A DNA stretch of 24,489 bases from an uncultured Sutterella sp. (lineage in GTDB: Bacteria; Pseudomonadota; Gammaproteobacteria; Burkholderiales; Burkholderiaceae_F), in contig CAJLGW010000017.1 in NCBI GenBank assembly GCA_905206345.1, forward strand, positions 1 to 24,489, read 5' to 3'. Below, in pieces: positions 15,031-22,951 of this stretch. The position numbers were made by a program, and so were the translations under genes. The stretch's first letter is position 1. Each line of letters opens with the position of its first letter. Under the pieces are notes generated by a model. The model searched no databases, had not been told where the DNA came from, and saw nothing but the letters and a program-made list of their open reading frames with translations.

Positions 15031-16599
15031 ATGATTTCCTCTGAATTAGTGGACCTTTCGCGTTTGCAGTTTGCATTAACGTCTATGTACCACTTTATCT
15101 TCGTTCCCCTGACCTTGGGCTTATCTTTCCTTTTGGTGGTTATGGAAGCTTGCTACTTGATCACCGGTCGTGAAGTCTATAAAGATATGACCAAATTCTG
15201 GGGCAAACTCTTTGGCATTAACTTTGCCTTAGGTGTTGCCACCGGGATTACCATGGAATTCCAATTTGGCACCAACTGGGCCTATTACTCTCACTATGTG
15301 GGGGATATTTTCGGGGCTCCGCTTGCCATTGAAGGGCTTATGGCCTTTTTCTTGGAATCCACCTTCATCGGGCTTTTCTTCTTTGGTTGGAAGCGCTTAA
15401 AGAAAGGCACTCACTTTTTAGTAACGTTCTTTATGGCCATCGGCTCCAACTTGTCCGCCCTATGGATTTTGATTGCTAACGCCTGGATGCAATACCCCAC
15501 CGGCTCTTCCTTTAATTTCCAAACGATGCGTATGGAAATGACGGACTTTCTCGCTGTCATCTTAAGTCCTTGGGCACAAGCGAAGTTCGGGCATACGATC
15601 TCTGCCGGTTACATGACCGGCGCTGCCTTTGTTTTAGCAATTTCTGCTTGGTACATCCTTAAAGGTCGTGACATGGAATTTGCTAAGCGCTCTTTCCGTT
15701 TGGCTGCTACCTTTGGTTTAATCGTTTCCATCTTCACCATTCATTTAGGTGACGAGTCCGGCTACCTTGTCGCTCGCGATCAACCCGCAAAGATGGCCTC
15801 GATGGAAGCCGTTTGGGAAACGCACCCGGCTCCTGCTCCGATGACCGTTTTCGGTCTTCCTGATGAAAAAGAACAAATCACGCGTGCCAATGTCGAAATT
15901 CCCTGGCTTTTCGGCATCATCGCCACACGTTCCTTGGATACTGAAATCATCGGTATCAAAGAACTTGTTGCTCAAAATAAAGCCCGTATCCAAAACGGTA
16001 TCGTGGCCTTAGAAACACTCTCGGCCCTTCGTCGTGATCCCTCTCAACCGGTTTTGCAAGAGCGCTTTAAGCAATATGAAAAGGACTTGGGTTACGGCAT
16101 GCTTTTGCATAAGTACACCAATGAACCCAGTCGCGCAACGCCTGAGATGATTGAACAGGCCGCCCTTGATACGATCCCGAACGTCAATATTATGTTCTGG
16201 GGTTTCCGTGCCATGGTGGGTTGTGGCTTAGCCCTTCTCTTTATCTTTGGTTTGAGTCTTTATTACTCCTTCAAGGACGTCATTGCCAACCGCACGTGGT
16301 TGCTTCGCACTGCCTTTGTGGCATTGCCCTTACCGTGGATTGCTTGTGAATTGGGCTGGATGGTGGCCGAATACGGTCGCCAACCCTGGAGCATCTACGA
16401 AGTCTTGCCGGTTCACCTCTCAACGTCAACGCTCTCTGTGGCGAGCGTTACCGGTTCTTTGATTGGTTTTGTTTTGCTCTACTCCGCCTTATTGGTTGTA
16501 GAAATGTGGTTGATGGTTCGCTTGGTTAAGACCGGCCCCAGTTTGTTGGGTACGGGCCGCTACTACTTTGAACAAAAAGTCAGTGCAGATAAGGAGTAA
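15031..16599 (+). CDS. cydA: Cytochrome bd ubiquinol oxidase subunit I
   Basis: The 522-residue quinol-oxidising, haem-carrying subunit of the high-affinity terminal oxidase. It reduces O2 to water at low oxygen without pumping protons. Expected haem ligands are present with a constant +2 offset to E. coli: H21 (b595), H188 (FGHTISAGYM) and M395 (FRAMVGCG) for b558. Other signatures are GLMAFFLESTFIGLFFFGW, the Q-loop RDQPAKMASMEAVWET and WMVAEYGRQPW. The length equals E. coli CydA, so this is the long-Q-loop type. AAGGA at 15020-15024 supports the start. cydB follows after 6 bp. Confidence 0.98.
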   Translation: MISSELVDLSRLQFALTSMYHFIFVPLTLGLSFLLVVMEACYLITGREVYKDMTKFWGKLFGINFALGVATGITMEFQFGTNWAYYSHYVGDIFGAPLAIEGLMAFFLESTFIGLFFFGWKRLKKGTHFLVTFFMAIGSNLSALWILIANAWMQYPTGSSFNFQTMRMEMTDFLAVILSPWAQAKFGHTISAGYMTGAAFVLAISAWYILKGRDMEFAKRSFRLAATFGLIVSIFTIHLGDESGYLVARDQPAKMASMEAVWETHPAPAPMTVFGLPDEKEQITRANVEIPWLFGIIATRSLDTEIIGIKELVAQNKARIQNGIVALETLSALRRDPSQPVLQERFKQYEKDLGYGMLLHKYTNEPSRATPEMIEQAALDTIPNVNIMFWGFRAMVGCGLALLFIFGLSLYYSFKDVIANRTWLLRTAFVALPLPWIACELGWMVAEYGRQPWSIYEVLPVHLSTSTLSVASVTGSLIGFVLLYSALLVVEMWLMVRLVKTGPSLLGTGRYYFEQKVSADKE

Positions 16600-16605
16600 A
16601 CACAA

Positions 16606-17745
16606 ATGTTGATCGATTATGAAATTCTCAAACTGATCTGGTGGCTCTTTATCGGTGTATTGTTGGTCGGTTTTGCCGTCATGGACGGTCAAGATATGGG
16701 CGTAGGTACCCTTTTACCCTTCTTGGGCAAAACGGATACCGAACGCCGCATCATGATCAATACCGTAGCTCCCCACTGGGACGGCAACCAAGTTTGGTTG
16801 TTAACGGGCGGTGGCGCGATCTTTGCCGCATGGCCCTTGGTCTACGCAACGGCCTTCTCCGGCCTTTACTGGGCCTTGTTTATCGTCTTAGCCGCCTTAA
16901 TCTTGCGCCCCGTTGCATTTGATTATCGAAGCCGCGTACCCGCTCAAAAGTGGCGTTCCTCTTGGGACTGGGCGCTTTTTATCGGTAGCTTTGTTCCACC
17001 CATCATTTTTGGTGTGGCTTTTGGCAATATGCTCCAAGGCGTGCCGTTTCACTTCGATGAAACCTTGCGCTCGACCTATACGGGAAGCTTTTGGGCATTG
17101 TTAAATCCCTTTGCCCTGCTCTGCGGTGTGGTCTCCATTGCCATGACGGTGTTTCACGGTGCCAACTATCTTTTGCTTCGCACCTCGGGTGAATTGCAAG
17201 CCCGTGCTCGCAAAGTTGGGATTGTTGCCGGTGCCGTCACGTTGCTCTTATTTGCCATTGGGGGCATTTGGGTTTACTACGGAATCCCCGGCTACATTGC
17301 CTCTCATTTAGACCCCGCCGGTGTTGCCAATCCCTTAGCAAAGTCGGTGGTCATGGAAGAAGCTGCTTGGTTTACGAACTTTAGACAATACCCGGCTCTT
17401 TATGCCGTGCCTGCTTTAGCCATTATTGCTGCGGGCCTCGGTACGTTGAGCCAATATGTTTGGAAACCTTTGACGGCTGTCATTAGCTCGGCCATCAGCA
17501 TCCTTTGCATTGTGCTCACGCCCCTGATTGCGATGTTCCCGTTTGTGTTGCCCTCTTCAAGTCACTTAGTGTCGTCTTTGACGATTTGGGACTGCACAAG
17601 CTCCCAGCTCACCTTACAAGTGATGTTTATTGTGACGTTGATTTTCTTACCCTTAGTGCTCATCTACACAAGCTGGGCTTATAAGGTCATGAGTGGCAAA
17701 TTGACGGTTCAATACATTAAAGAAAACGACAAGACGCTCTACTAA
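16606..17745 (+). CDS. cydB: Cytochrome bd ubiquinol oxidase subunit II
   Basis: The 379-residue integral membrane partner of CydA. The N-terminal region carries VLLVGFAVMDGQDMGVG and the strongly conserved RRIMINTVAPHWDGNQVWL. Further conserved blocks are FDYRSRVPAQKW, GSFVPPIIFGVAFGNMLQGV and, near the end, AMFPFVLPSS with TIWDCTSSQLTLQVM. Length and all blocks match E. coli CydB (379). Its AAGGAG overlaps the end of cydA. The final GAGGAG-like sequence (17745-17751) serves cydX. Confidence 0.98.
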   Translation: MLIDYEILKLIWWLFIGVLLVGFAVMDGQDMGVGTLLPFLGKTDTERRIMINTVAPHWDGNQVWLLTGGGAIFAAWPLVYATAFSGLYWALFIVLAALILRPVAFDYRSRVPAQKWRSSWDWALFIGSFVPPIIFGVAFGNMLQGVPFHFDETLRSTYTGSFWALLNPFALLCGVVSIAMTVFHGANYLLLRTSGELQARARKVGIVAGAVTLLLFAIGGIWVYYGIPGYIASHLDPAGVANPLAKSVVMEEAAWFTNFRQYPALYAVPALAIIAAGLGTLSQYVWKPLTAVISSAISILCIVLTPLIAMFPFVLPSSSHLVSSLTIWDCTSSQLTLQVMFIVTLIFLPLVLIYTSWAYKVMSGKLTVQYIKENDKTLY

Positions 17746-17757
17746 GAGGAGAAATGC

Positions 17758-17865
17758 ATGTTCTACATTTACTGGTTTGTCGGTCTGATGTTAGCTATCG
17801 TCGCAAGTGTCATGATGGCTTCTCACTATGAATTCACTCATAGTGACGAAAAACGTGACGAGTAA
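17758..17865 (+). CDS. cydX: Cytochrome bd oxidase subunit CydX
   Basis: A 35-residue single-span protein (MFYIYWFVGLMLAIVASVMM, then a charged tail with HSDEKRDE). CydX is a short accessory subunit needed for stability and haem arrangement of cytochrome bd. The aromatic N-terminus followed by a G-hydrophobic span resembles the CydX/YbgT family, whose E. coli member is 37 residues. The start has AGAGGAG at 17745-17751 with 6-base spacing. An ATG four bases earlier is in another frame. The stop overlaps the ybgE start in TAATG. Confidence 0.88.
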   Translation: MFYIYWFVGLMLAIVASVMMASHYEFTHSDEKRDE

Positions 17866-18134
17866 TGAAAGGGATTAGTATCTTTTTCGCTCGCTTTATT
17901 TCCATCGTGGCGGCCATTGCCGTCACGGTGGGGGTAACGCTTTACCCTCGAGCGATTGCCCTTGATATGCACTCGGTTCCCCACGGGTGGCTTGTTTGCT
18001 TATTAATGGGAATGAGTGCCGCTTACGTTTACGGGTTTGGGTTTGTTCCCCAACATCCGATTCTCAAAATTATCTTTTCTCCGATCGTGGCTTGGCCTTT
18101 GATTGCGATCGGCACGATTCAAATTTTCTTCTAA
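17865..18134 (+). CDS. ybgE: Cyd operon membrane protein YbgE
   Basis: An 89-residue membrane protein with three hydrophobic segments. The central HGWLVCLLMGMSAAYVYGFG and GFVPQHPILKIIFSPIVAW segments follow the YbgE pattern (HG-L---W---AG--HG-GF-P), and the protein ends in a hydrophobic Phe-rich terminus. YbgE is encoded with cydABX in many proteobacteria; its function is not established. The ATG overlaps the cydX stop by one base, indicating translational coupling. The gene ends 4 bp from the convergent yaeQ and no terminator fits in the gap. Confidence 0.85.
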   Translation: MKGISIFFARFISIVAAIAVTVGVTLYPRAIALDMHSVPHGWLVCLLMGMSAAYVYGFGFVPQHPILKIIFSPIVAWPLIAIGTIQIFF

Positions 18135-18138
18135 CCGA

Positions 18139-18693
18139 TCAATCTCGACGCAAAAGCCAATGAAGCTGAATTTGCGCCGTATTGACGCTATCGGAAATCC
18201 ACACAACTCCGTCTTGCACCGTGACGGATAACTGCATCGTGCGACTCATAAGTTTGGCAAGTGTTTCCACTTCGTGATCCAACACCTTTGCGACGGACAG
18301 TTTGGCAACCTTACGCATATCGCTCATATTTTGTTGCCACCAAGGCTCTAAACGGTCTTCTCCGTAAGCCACCACAATCACTTCATCACTGCGACCAGCT
18401 GACTTTCGGATTTGTTTGATATCGGGCACCCCCACTTCAATCCAGCGAGCGACACGTCCCGTATCATCAATCTCCCAAAGAGCGGGTTCACCTTCTGTTG
18501 AAAGTCCACGCCCAAACTCCAAGCGCATATCGGTTTCACCCACAAAAAGACAAAAGGTCAATAAGCGCACTGCCAATCGCTCTTCCGTTTCCGAAGGGTG
18601 ACGAGCAAGCGTGCACAAGTGACTGCCGTAATAACTACGGTCAATATCCGAGATATCGATGGATGCTTTATAGATGGTTGCGCCAAGAGCCAT
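18139..18693 (-). CDS. yaeQ: YaeQ family protein
   Basis: A 184-residue protein whose N-terminus MALGATIYKASIDISDIDRS and following YYGSHLCTLARHPSETEER are characteristic of YaeQ. The central DDTGRVARWIEVGVPD and C-terminal segments also fit. The E. coli member has 181 residues. The fold is related to PD-(D/E)XK nucleases. E. coli YaeQ was linked genetically to suppression of rfaH loss, but its molecular role is unclear. AAGGA lies 10 bases upstream on the minus strand. Confidence 0.93.
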   Translation of the reverse strand: MALGATIYKASIDISDIDRSYYGSHLCTLARHPSETEERLAVRLLTFCLFVGETDMRLEFGRGLSTEGEPALWEIDDTGRVARWIEVGVPDIKQIRKSAGRSDEVIVVAYGEDRLEPWWQQNMSDMRKVAKLSVAKVLDHEVETLAKLMSRTMQLSVTVQDGVVWISDSVNTAQIQLHWLLRRD

Positions 18694-18737
18694 GAGAGAA
18701 AATTCCTTTAAATTCGTCGCTATATTAGTCGCTTAGT

Positions 18738-18775
18738 AAAACAAAAGCCAGATTCCCCTTTCGAAGAACCTGGCT
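18738..18775 (-). terminator. Rho-independent terminator after fadL
   Basis: On the minus strand, AGCCAGGTTC (complement of 18766-18775) pairs with GAATCTGGCT (complement of 18746-18755) over 10 bp with one G-U. TTTTGTTTT follows (18737-18745). It lies about 34 bp past the fadL stop. Confidence 0.85.
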
Positions 18776-18808
18776 AAGATTAAGTCGTCTGACTTAAATT
18801 AAGTGCAA

Positions 18809-20095
18809 TTAGAAGCGATATTGCATTTGAACGCCAACCAAATAGCAGTCCAACTTGTCGTATTCACCAACCTTAGAACCACCAACTTTGTCGTAGAGAT
18901 CTTTATCACCAACGCCCTTCAAGTAGGCTGCACCAACGTCAAATTGCAAGTCGTCGTTGTACTTGTAGGTAGAACCCAACGTTAACCAGAGACGATCCGT
19001 ATCAGGAATCACGGCCATACGCGTGGATTGATCATCAATCGGATCCATTTCGTAAGCGATACCGCCACGAACCGTCCACTTACCGTTCAACTTATAGTCA
19101 GCACCAACAGAGAAGAGCCAAGTGTCTTCCCAATCATTTTCAATGGATACGCTCCCAAGAAGAGCATCTGAGGTTAAACTACCACCAAGGGGCAAAGAAG
19201 GAACGTTTTTATTCTTAATCGTCAAATTATCAAAATTCGACCACTTTGCCCAACGAACCAAACCAGACAAACGCAACTTTTCTGTAGTTTCCCACGTACC
19301 CGTCAACATAACAGTATCAGGTGTTTTGACTGTTGCAGAAGATTGGAATGTCAAAGATTTCAAATGATGATTTTCAAGCAGAGGACTCGTCACCGTAAAG
19401 TCGCCGTCAGCCTCATGCTCGATTGCAGAGCGATAAGACAAACCAATGCGAACCGTTTCGGTAGGTTGAATCATAATGCCAATGTTATAACCCCAGTCCC
19501 AACTATCAGCTTCAATCGCACCATGGCCAAGAGTGCTACCAGGCCCCATACCCATGGCCAATTCAGCTTTTGCGTACTGGACAGAAACACCACCACCAAT
19601 GCTAATGAAGTCATTGACCTTATAAGCAAAGCTCGGATTCATGTCGAACGTGTAGATTTTGGAGTTCGTACCACGATTACCAAGGGCCCAATTGTCATCG
19701 TATTCCGTACCCATACCGAACGGAACCGTCATAGCAAAACCCAACCACAATTGGTCATTGACTTGACGCGTGATGTAACCAGCGGGAATCATTTGACCCT
19801 TCAAACGACCATTTTCTTCAACACCTGCATAATCGCCTTTACCCTTGAACGGAGCGTCAACAGCAATCCAAACACCACCGGCTTGCATTTGAACGCCCGG
19901 CAACAAAGTCATACCAGCGGGGTTATAGTGAACGGCAGACAAGTCGTCACCCACGATCCCGGCACCGGCGTAAGCACGGCCGAGACCCAAAGAAGATTGT
20001 TCCGTTAATTGGAAACCGGCTGCAAAAGCAGCAGACGTAGCAGCGGCAGCAGCGGTCAACACTAAACCGGCAGCACTCTTTTTGATCAAAGACAT
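18809..20095 (-). CDS. FadL/OmpP1/TodX-family outer-membrane channel
   Basis: A 428-residue outer-membrane beta-barrel of the long-chain fatty acid and hydrocarbon transporter family. The signal peptide ends near residue 25-26 (SAAFA/A). The mature N-terminus GFQLTEQSSLGLGRAYAG and the following HYNPAGMTLLPG (the NPA hatch-region motif) are hallmarks of FadL. Alternating beta-strand patterns follow, and the last residue is Phe (QMQYRF), the BAM recognition signal. Substrates range from fatty acids to aromatics and cannot be told from sequence. GGAGAG lies 6 bases upstream. The leader contains two inverted repeats (20133-20203). No other fatty-acid gene is in the window. Confidence 0.93.
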   Translation of the reverse strand: MSLIKKSAAGLVLTAAAAATSAAFAAGFQLTEQSSLGLGRAYAGAGIVGDDLSAVHYNPAGMTLLPGVQMQAGGVWIAVDAPFKGKGDYAGVEENGRLKGQMIPAGYITRQVNDQLWLGFAMTVPFGMGTEYDDNWALGNRGTNSKIYTFDMNPSFAYKVNDFISIGGGVSVQYAKAELAMGMGPGSTLGHGAIEADSWDWGYNIGIMIQPTETVRIGLSYRSAIEHEADGDFTVTSPLLENHHLKSLTFQSSATVKTPDTVMLTGTWETTEKLRLSGLVRWAKWSNFDNLTIKNKNVPSLPLGGSLTSDALLGSVSIENDWEDTWLFSVGADYKLNGKWTVRGGIAYEMDPIDDQSTRMAVIPDTDRLWLTLGSTYKYNDDLQFDVGAAYLKGVGDKDLYDKVGGSKVGEYDKLDCYLVGVQMQYRF

Positions 20096-20132
20096 TTGAT
20101 TCTCTCCAAGAGAAAATAAGAATTAAGCTATG

Positions 20133-20203
20133 GTGCAATGATGCGTCTTTGCTTTGCAATCAATGCACTAAATGAAAATCGTTATGCATTTTGCTGATTT
20201 TCA
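20133..20203. repeat. Two inverted repeats upstream of the fadL-family gene
   Basis: TGAAAATC (20173-20180) / GATTTTCA (20196-20203) is a perfect 8-bp repeat with a 15-base centre. GTGCAATGAT (20133-20142) / ATCAATGCAC (20159-20168) is a 10-bp repeat with one mismatch. Both lie 38-108 bp before the start codon, where operators or leader hairpins would be expected. I recognise no specific regulator site. Confidence 0.4.
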
Positions 20204-20271
20204 ATAGCTAAAAACGACTTCAAAATTAAGTAGAAACCCTAATACTAACCTGAATAGCCTAATCTACTTGC

Positions 20272-20302
20272 GAAAAAACTCCACCAAACGGTGGAGTTTT
20301 TC
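20272..20302 (-). terminator. Rho-independent terminator after the DUF4870-like gene
   Basis: AAAAACTCCACC (20274-20285) / GGTGGAGTTTTT (20290-20301), a 12-bp perfect stem with a 4-base loop. The minus strand ends in six Ts. It lies 24 bp after the stop codon of the 20326-20748 gene. Confidence 0.92.
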
Positions 20303-20325
20303 GAGGTTTGATCCTTATTTGATGG

Positions 20326-20748
20326 CTAATCAGAGAAAACCGGTCGGTATTGACGCAATCGCATCCAGCCGAAAATAATGCGGTAAGCCACCCAAATGCT
20401 CAGCACCAAAAAGCCACCTAACCAAATAAGGGGACCGACCACAAAAGGCGTTAGCACGACACCAACGATCATCACCAACCCCGTCCAAGCCATACCGTAC
20501 CAAAAGGTACGAATTTGCCACGAAAAGTGGGATTCTAAAAAGGTTCCGCGCGCATCGGGTGCCTTCACATAGTTGAGCACCACAGCCGCAATGGAGGGCC
20601 AACCAAACAAAAAGGCGGAGATAATGGTTGCACCCGTCATCAATCCGATCACAATGCTCAAACCATGAAGCACATAGACCAATTGAGTAATGAACAACAA
20701 ACTATTGTTGGAACCATTTTGATTTTGTTGAGGAACGATATCTGACAT
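20326..20748 (-). CDS. DUF4870-like inner-membrane protein
   Basis: A 140-residue protein with a polar N-terminus (about 1-16) and three to four hydrophobic segments. The middle carries VVLNYVKAPDARGTFLESHFSWQIRTFWYG. This NYVK--DARGT-LESHF-WQIRTFW block is a recurrent feature of small DUF4870/Tic20-related membrane proteins in beta- and gammaproteobacteria. Function is unknown. The Shine-Dalgarno sequence is weak (AAGG with long spacing). It is divergent from the two-component operon. Confidence 0.78.
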   Translation of the reverse strand: MSDIVPQQNQNGSNNSLLFITQLVYVLHGLSIVIGLMTGATIISAFLFGWPSIAAVVLNYVKAPDARGTFLESHFSWQIRTFWYGMAWTGLVMIVGVVLTPFVVGPLIWLGGFLVLSIWVAYRIIFGWMRLRQYRPVFSD

Positions 20749-20861
20749 TATTTTTCGGCCTTAAAAAACAAAAACATCCATGTAACAAAGGTAGCACAAA
20801 AGTGCACCAATCGTGCAAAATATACCCAACGTTTTGTAAGTCTTTTTAAGGAAGCAGTCCC

Positions 20862-21518
20862 GTGAGAATTTTGTTAGTCGAAGACGATCCGATGATCGGT
20901 GAAGGCGTTGTTGACGGCTTAAGCGATGAAGGCTACGCTGTGGATTGGGTTCAAGACGGCAACTCCGCCCTCTTGGCATTGCGAACGACAGAATTTTCTC
21001 TCGTTGTTTTAGATCTGGGATTGCCTGGAAAAGACGGCATTCGTGTATTACAAGAACTTCGTGCAGACCATAATCTCACACCGGTCTTAGTTACGACCGC
21101 CCGTGATACCGTGGAAGATCGTGTGAAAGGGCTTGACGCCGGTGCTGATGACTATCTCATTAAACCCTTTGACTTAGACGAGCTTTTTGCCCGTGTCAGA
21201 GCCCTTTTGCGTCGTTCTGCCGGTCGAGCAACCCCCTCCATCGAACGCGGTCGCCTTCAAATTAAACCGGCCACACACGAAGTCATTTATGACGGTAACC
21301 AAGTGCTTTTATCCGGCAAGGAATTTGCCCTTTTGTTGGCCTTAGCTGAACGCCCGGGGCTCGTTCTCTCTCGTGCTCAATTGGAAGAACGCCTCTACAG
21401 CTGGGATACGTCTGTGGGCAGTAACGCCATCGAAGTGCATATTCACCACCTTCGCAAAAAACTCAGCGAAGACGCGATTAAGACGGTTCGTGGCGTAGGC
21501 TACATCCTTGAGGCCTAA
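20862..21518 (+). CDS. OmpR-family response regulator (QseB/PmrA-like)
   Basis: A 218-residue two-component regulator. The receiver domain has the acidic pair D8-D9, phosphoacceptor D51 (VVLDLGLPGKDG), the TA switch region and K in LIKPFDLDEL. A winged-helix DNA-binding domain (about 125-218) ends in SNAIEVHIHHLRKKL and TVRGVGYILE. This is typical of the QseB/PmrA branch. The start is GTG, supported by AAGGA at 20849-20853. The kinase gene begins 2 bp after the stop. Repeated GTGC half-sites upstream (GCAC-AAAA-GTGC at 20794-20805 and GTGC at 20813-20816) might be regulatory, but I cannot show this. Confidence 0.95.
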   Translation: MRILLVEDDPMIGEGVVDGLSDEGYAVDWVQDGNSALLALRTTEFSLVVLDLGLPGKDGIRVLQELRADHNLTPVLVTTARDTVEDRVKGLDAGADDYLIKPFDLDELFARVRALLRRSAGRATPSIERGRLQIKPATHEVIYDGNQVLLSGKEFALLLALAERPGLVLSRAQLEERLYSWDTSVGSNAIEVHIHHLRKKLSEDAIKTVRGVGYILEA

Positions 21519-21520
21519 TC

Positions 21521-22834
21521 ATGTATTCCATTCGCGATCGACTCTTATGGACGTTTTGTGTTTGTCTGGTATTGGCTGGTATTGCTGCCACCTACATGAC
21601 ATTTACTTCAGCTCGTTCTGAAGTCAATCACTTTTTGGATATTGAACTGCGCCAAATCGCACTTTCCGTTGGCTCTAACAAAGATTGGGCGGCCTACCCC
21701 TTACGAATCAATCAAGCCACTGATAACCTCGTGGTTATTCAGATTCATAACGAGAAAACCAATCAAATTAAATTTTCCGAAGGTTTGAACGAACCCATTC
21801 CTGTGCCGCAAAACTCTGGCTATGCAAATATTTTGCATGAAGGAACGGCCTGGCGAGCCTATGTTCATCACATCAGTAATGAACTCTCTGTGATTACTGC
21901 GCAACCAGCCAGCGTTCGGGTGAAATTGGCCTTTACAACGGCTCTGCACATCCTTCAGCCGTTGATTCTTTTATTGCCGTTTCTTGCGATTGCCATTTGG
22001 TTATTGGTAACGCAAGGATTGGCAACACTTAACCGCACGGCCAAAATCGTCGCAACGCGCTCCCCCACTTCACTTGAGCCCATTCCGACGCAAGGGCTTC
22101 CCAACGAAGTCTTAAAACTCGTCGAAGCCCTCAACGAACTCTTAGCTCGCCTCAATGAGAGCTTGGAAATTCAAAAGCGTTTTGCTTCTGACGCCGCACA
22201 TGAACTCCGCACTCCCCTAACGGCACTCAAACTTCAGGTGCAATTAGCAGAGCGCGCAAAAACGCCCGAAGCACAACAAAAAGCCTTTTCTCGCTTACAC
22301 GCCGGTATTGATCGAGCCACAGGTTTAGTACAACAGCTCTTAACCGTTGCTCGATTGGATCCTGACGCTCACTCCAAGCCGTTTGTCAACGTGGACGTTG
22401 AGCATATTTTGCGAAGCGTTTCCGAGGAATTAATGGTCTTGGCTCACCAAAAAGACATTCAGATTGAAGTCGATGCCAAGGCTACGACGGTTTCTGGTAT
22501 CGAAGACGTTTTAAAGTTATTGCTAATTAATCTTTGCGACAACGCAATTCGTTATACCCAACCCCAAGGTCGTATCGTTTTAAGTGCAAAAGAGGAAAAC
22601 AATCAAGTCATTATTGCCGTGAGTGATAATGGTCCGGGCATTGCCCCCGAAGAGCGCGAGAGGATTTTTGATCGCTTCTACCGCTCACTTGGCACGAAAA
22701 CTCAAGGCAATGGCTTGGGATTGGCCATTGTCAAAAGAGCTGTTGAACTTCACCACGGTACGATCCGTGTTACCGAAGGCCTTGACGGGCACGGAACGTC
22801 CATGCAAATCACCCTTCCCTCTGCCAATCACTAG
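21521..22834 (+). CDS. Sensor histidine kinase (QseC-like)
   Basis: A 437-residue inner-membrane kinase. TM1 (about 8-28) and TM2 (about 143-165) flank a roughly 115-residue periplasmic sensor region. A short linker follows, then the phosphoacceptor H227 in SDAAHELRTPLTALKLQVQ and a dimerisation helix with LHAGIDRATGLVQQLLTVARLD. The ATPase carries N341 (LCDNAIRY), D369 (DNGPGI) and the lid GNGLGLAI from 396. The DAAHELRTPLTALK and HAGIDRAT segments are characteristic of the QseC/TctE branch. The start is coupled to the regulator's stop, with GAGG upstream. The signal sensed is unknown. Confidence 0.95.
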   Translation: MYSIRDRLLWTFCVCLVLAGIAATYMTFTSARSEVNHFLDIELRQIALSVGSNKDWAAYPLRINQATDNLVVIQIHNEKTNQIKFSEGLNEPIPVPQNSGYANILHEGTAWRAYVHHISNELSVITAQPASVRVKLAFTTALHILQPLILLLPFLAIAIWLLVTQGLATLNRTAKIVATRSPTSLEPIPTQGLPNEVLKLVEALNELLARLNESLEIQKRFASDAAHELRTPLTALKLQVQLAERAKTPEAQQKAFSRLHAGIDRATGLVQQLLTVARLDPDAHSKPFVNVDVEHILRSVSEELMVLAHQKDIQIEVDAKATTVSGIEDVLKLLLINLCDNAIRYTQPQGRIVLSAKEENNQVIIAVSDNGPGIAPEERERIFDRFYRSLGTKTQGNGLGLAIVKRAVELHHGTIRVTEGLDGHGTSMQITLPSANH

Positions 22835-22854
22835 CTTTGTTACAAATTAAGGGG

Positions 22855-22908
22855 TACCGAAACAACCCGCAAAACAAAAGTGAACGAATTTTCGTTATTG
22901 TTTCGGTA
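22855..22908. repeat. Long perfect inverted repeat in the mucD upstream region
   Basis: TACCGAAACAA (22855-22865) and TTGTTTCGGTA (22898-22908) are perfect 11-base complements. Inside lies a near-perfect AACGAA-TT-TTCGTT (22883-22896), and a TAACGTTA palindrome (22910-22917) follows. No T run follows the outer repeat, so it is not a standard terminator for the kinase gene. It ends 43 bp before mucD. Confidence 0.55.
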
Positions 22909-22951
22909 TTAACGTTACAGTTTTCTCGATTATTTTCGGAGATAGGAATTC

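Noticed and set aside
19343..20008. Long open frame (221 codons) on the plus strand opposite the fadL gene
   Set aside because: It is antisense to a clear beta-barrel gene with a signal peptide. The predicted protein is rich in Thr, Asn, His and Arg with no domain, as expected of a shadow frame.
22881..22910. Sigma-E-type promoter for mucD
   Set aside because: The bases around GAACGA and TTTCGG fit the GGAACTT/TCTGA-type consensus too loosely to call.
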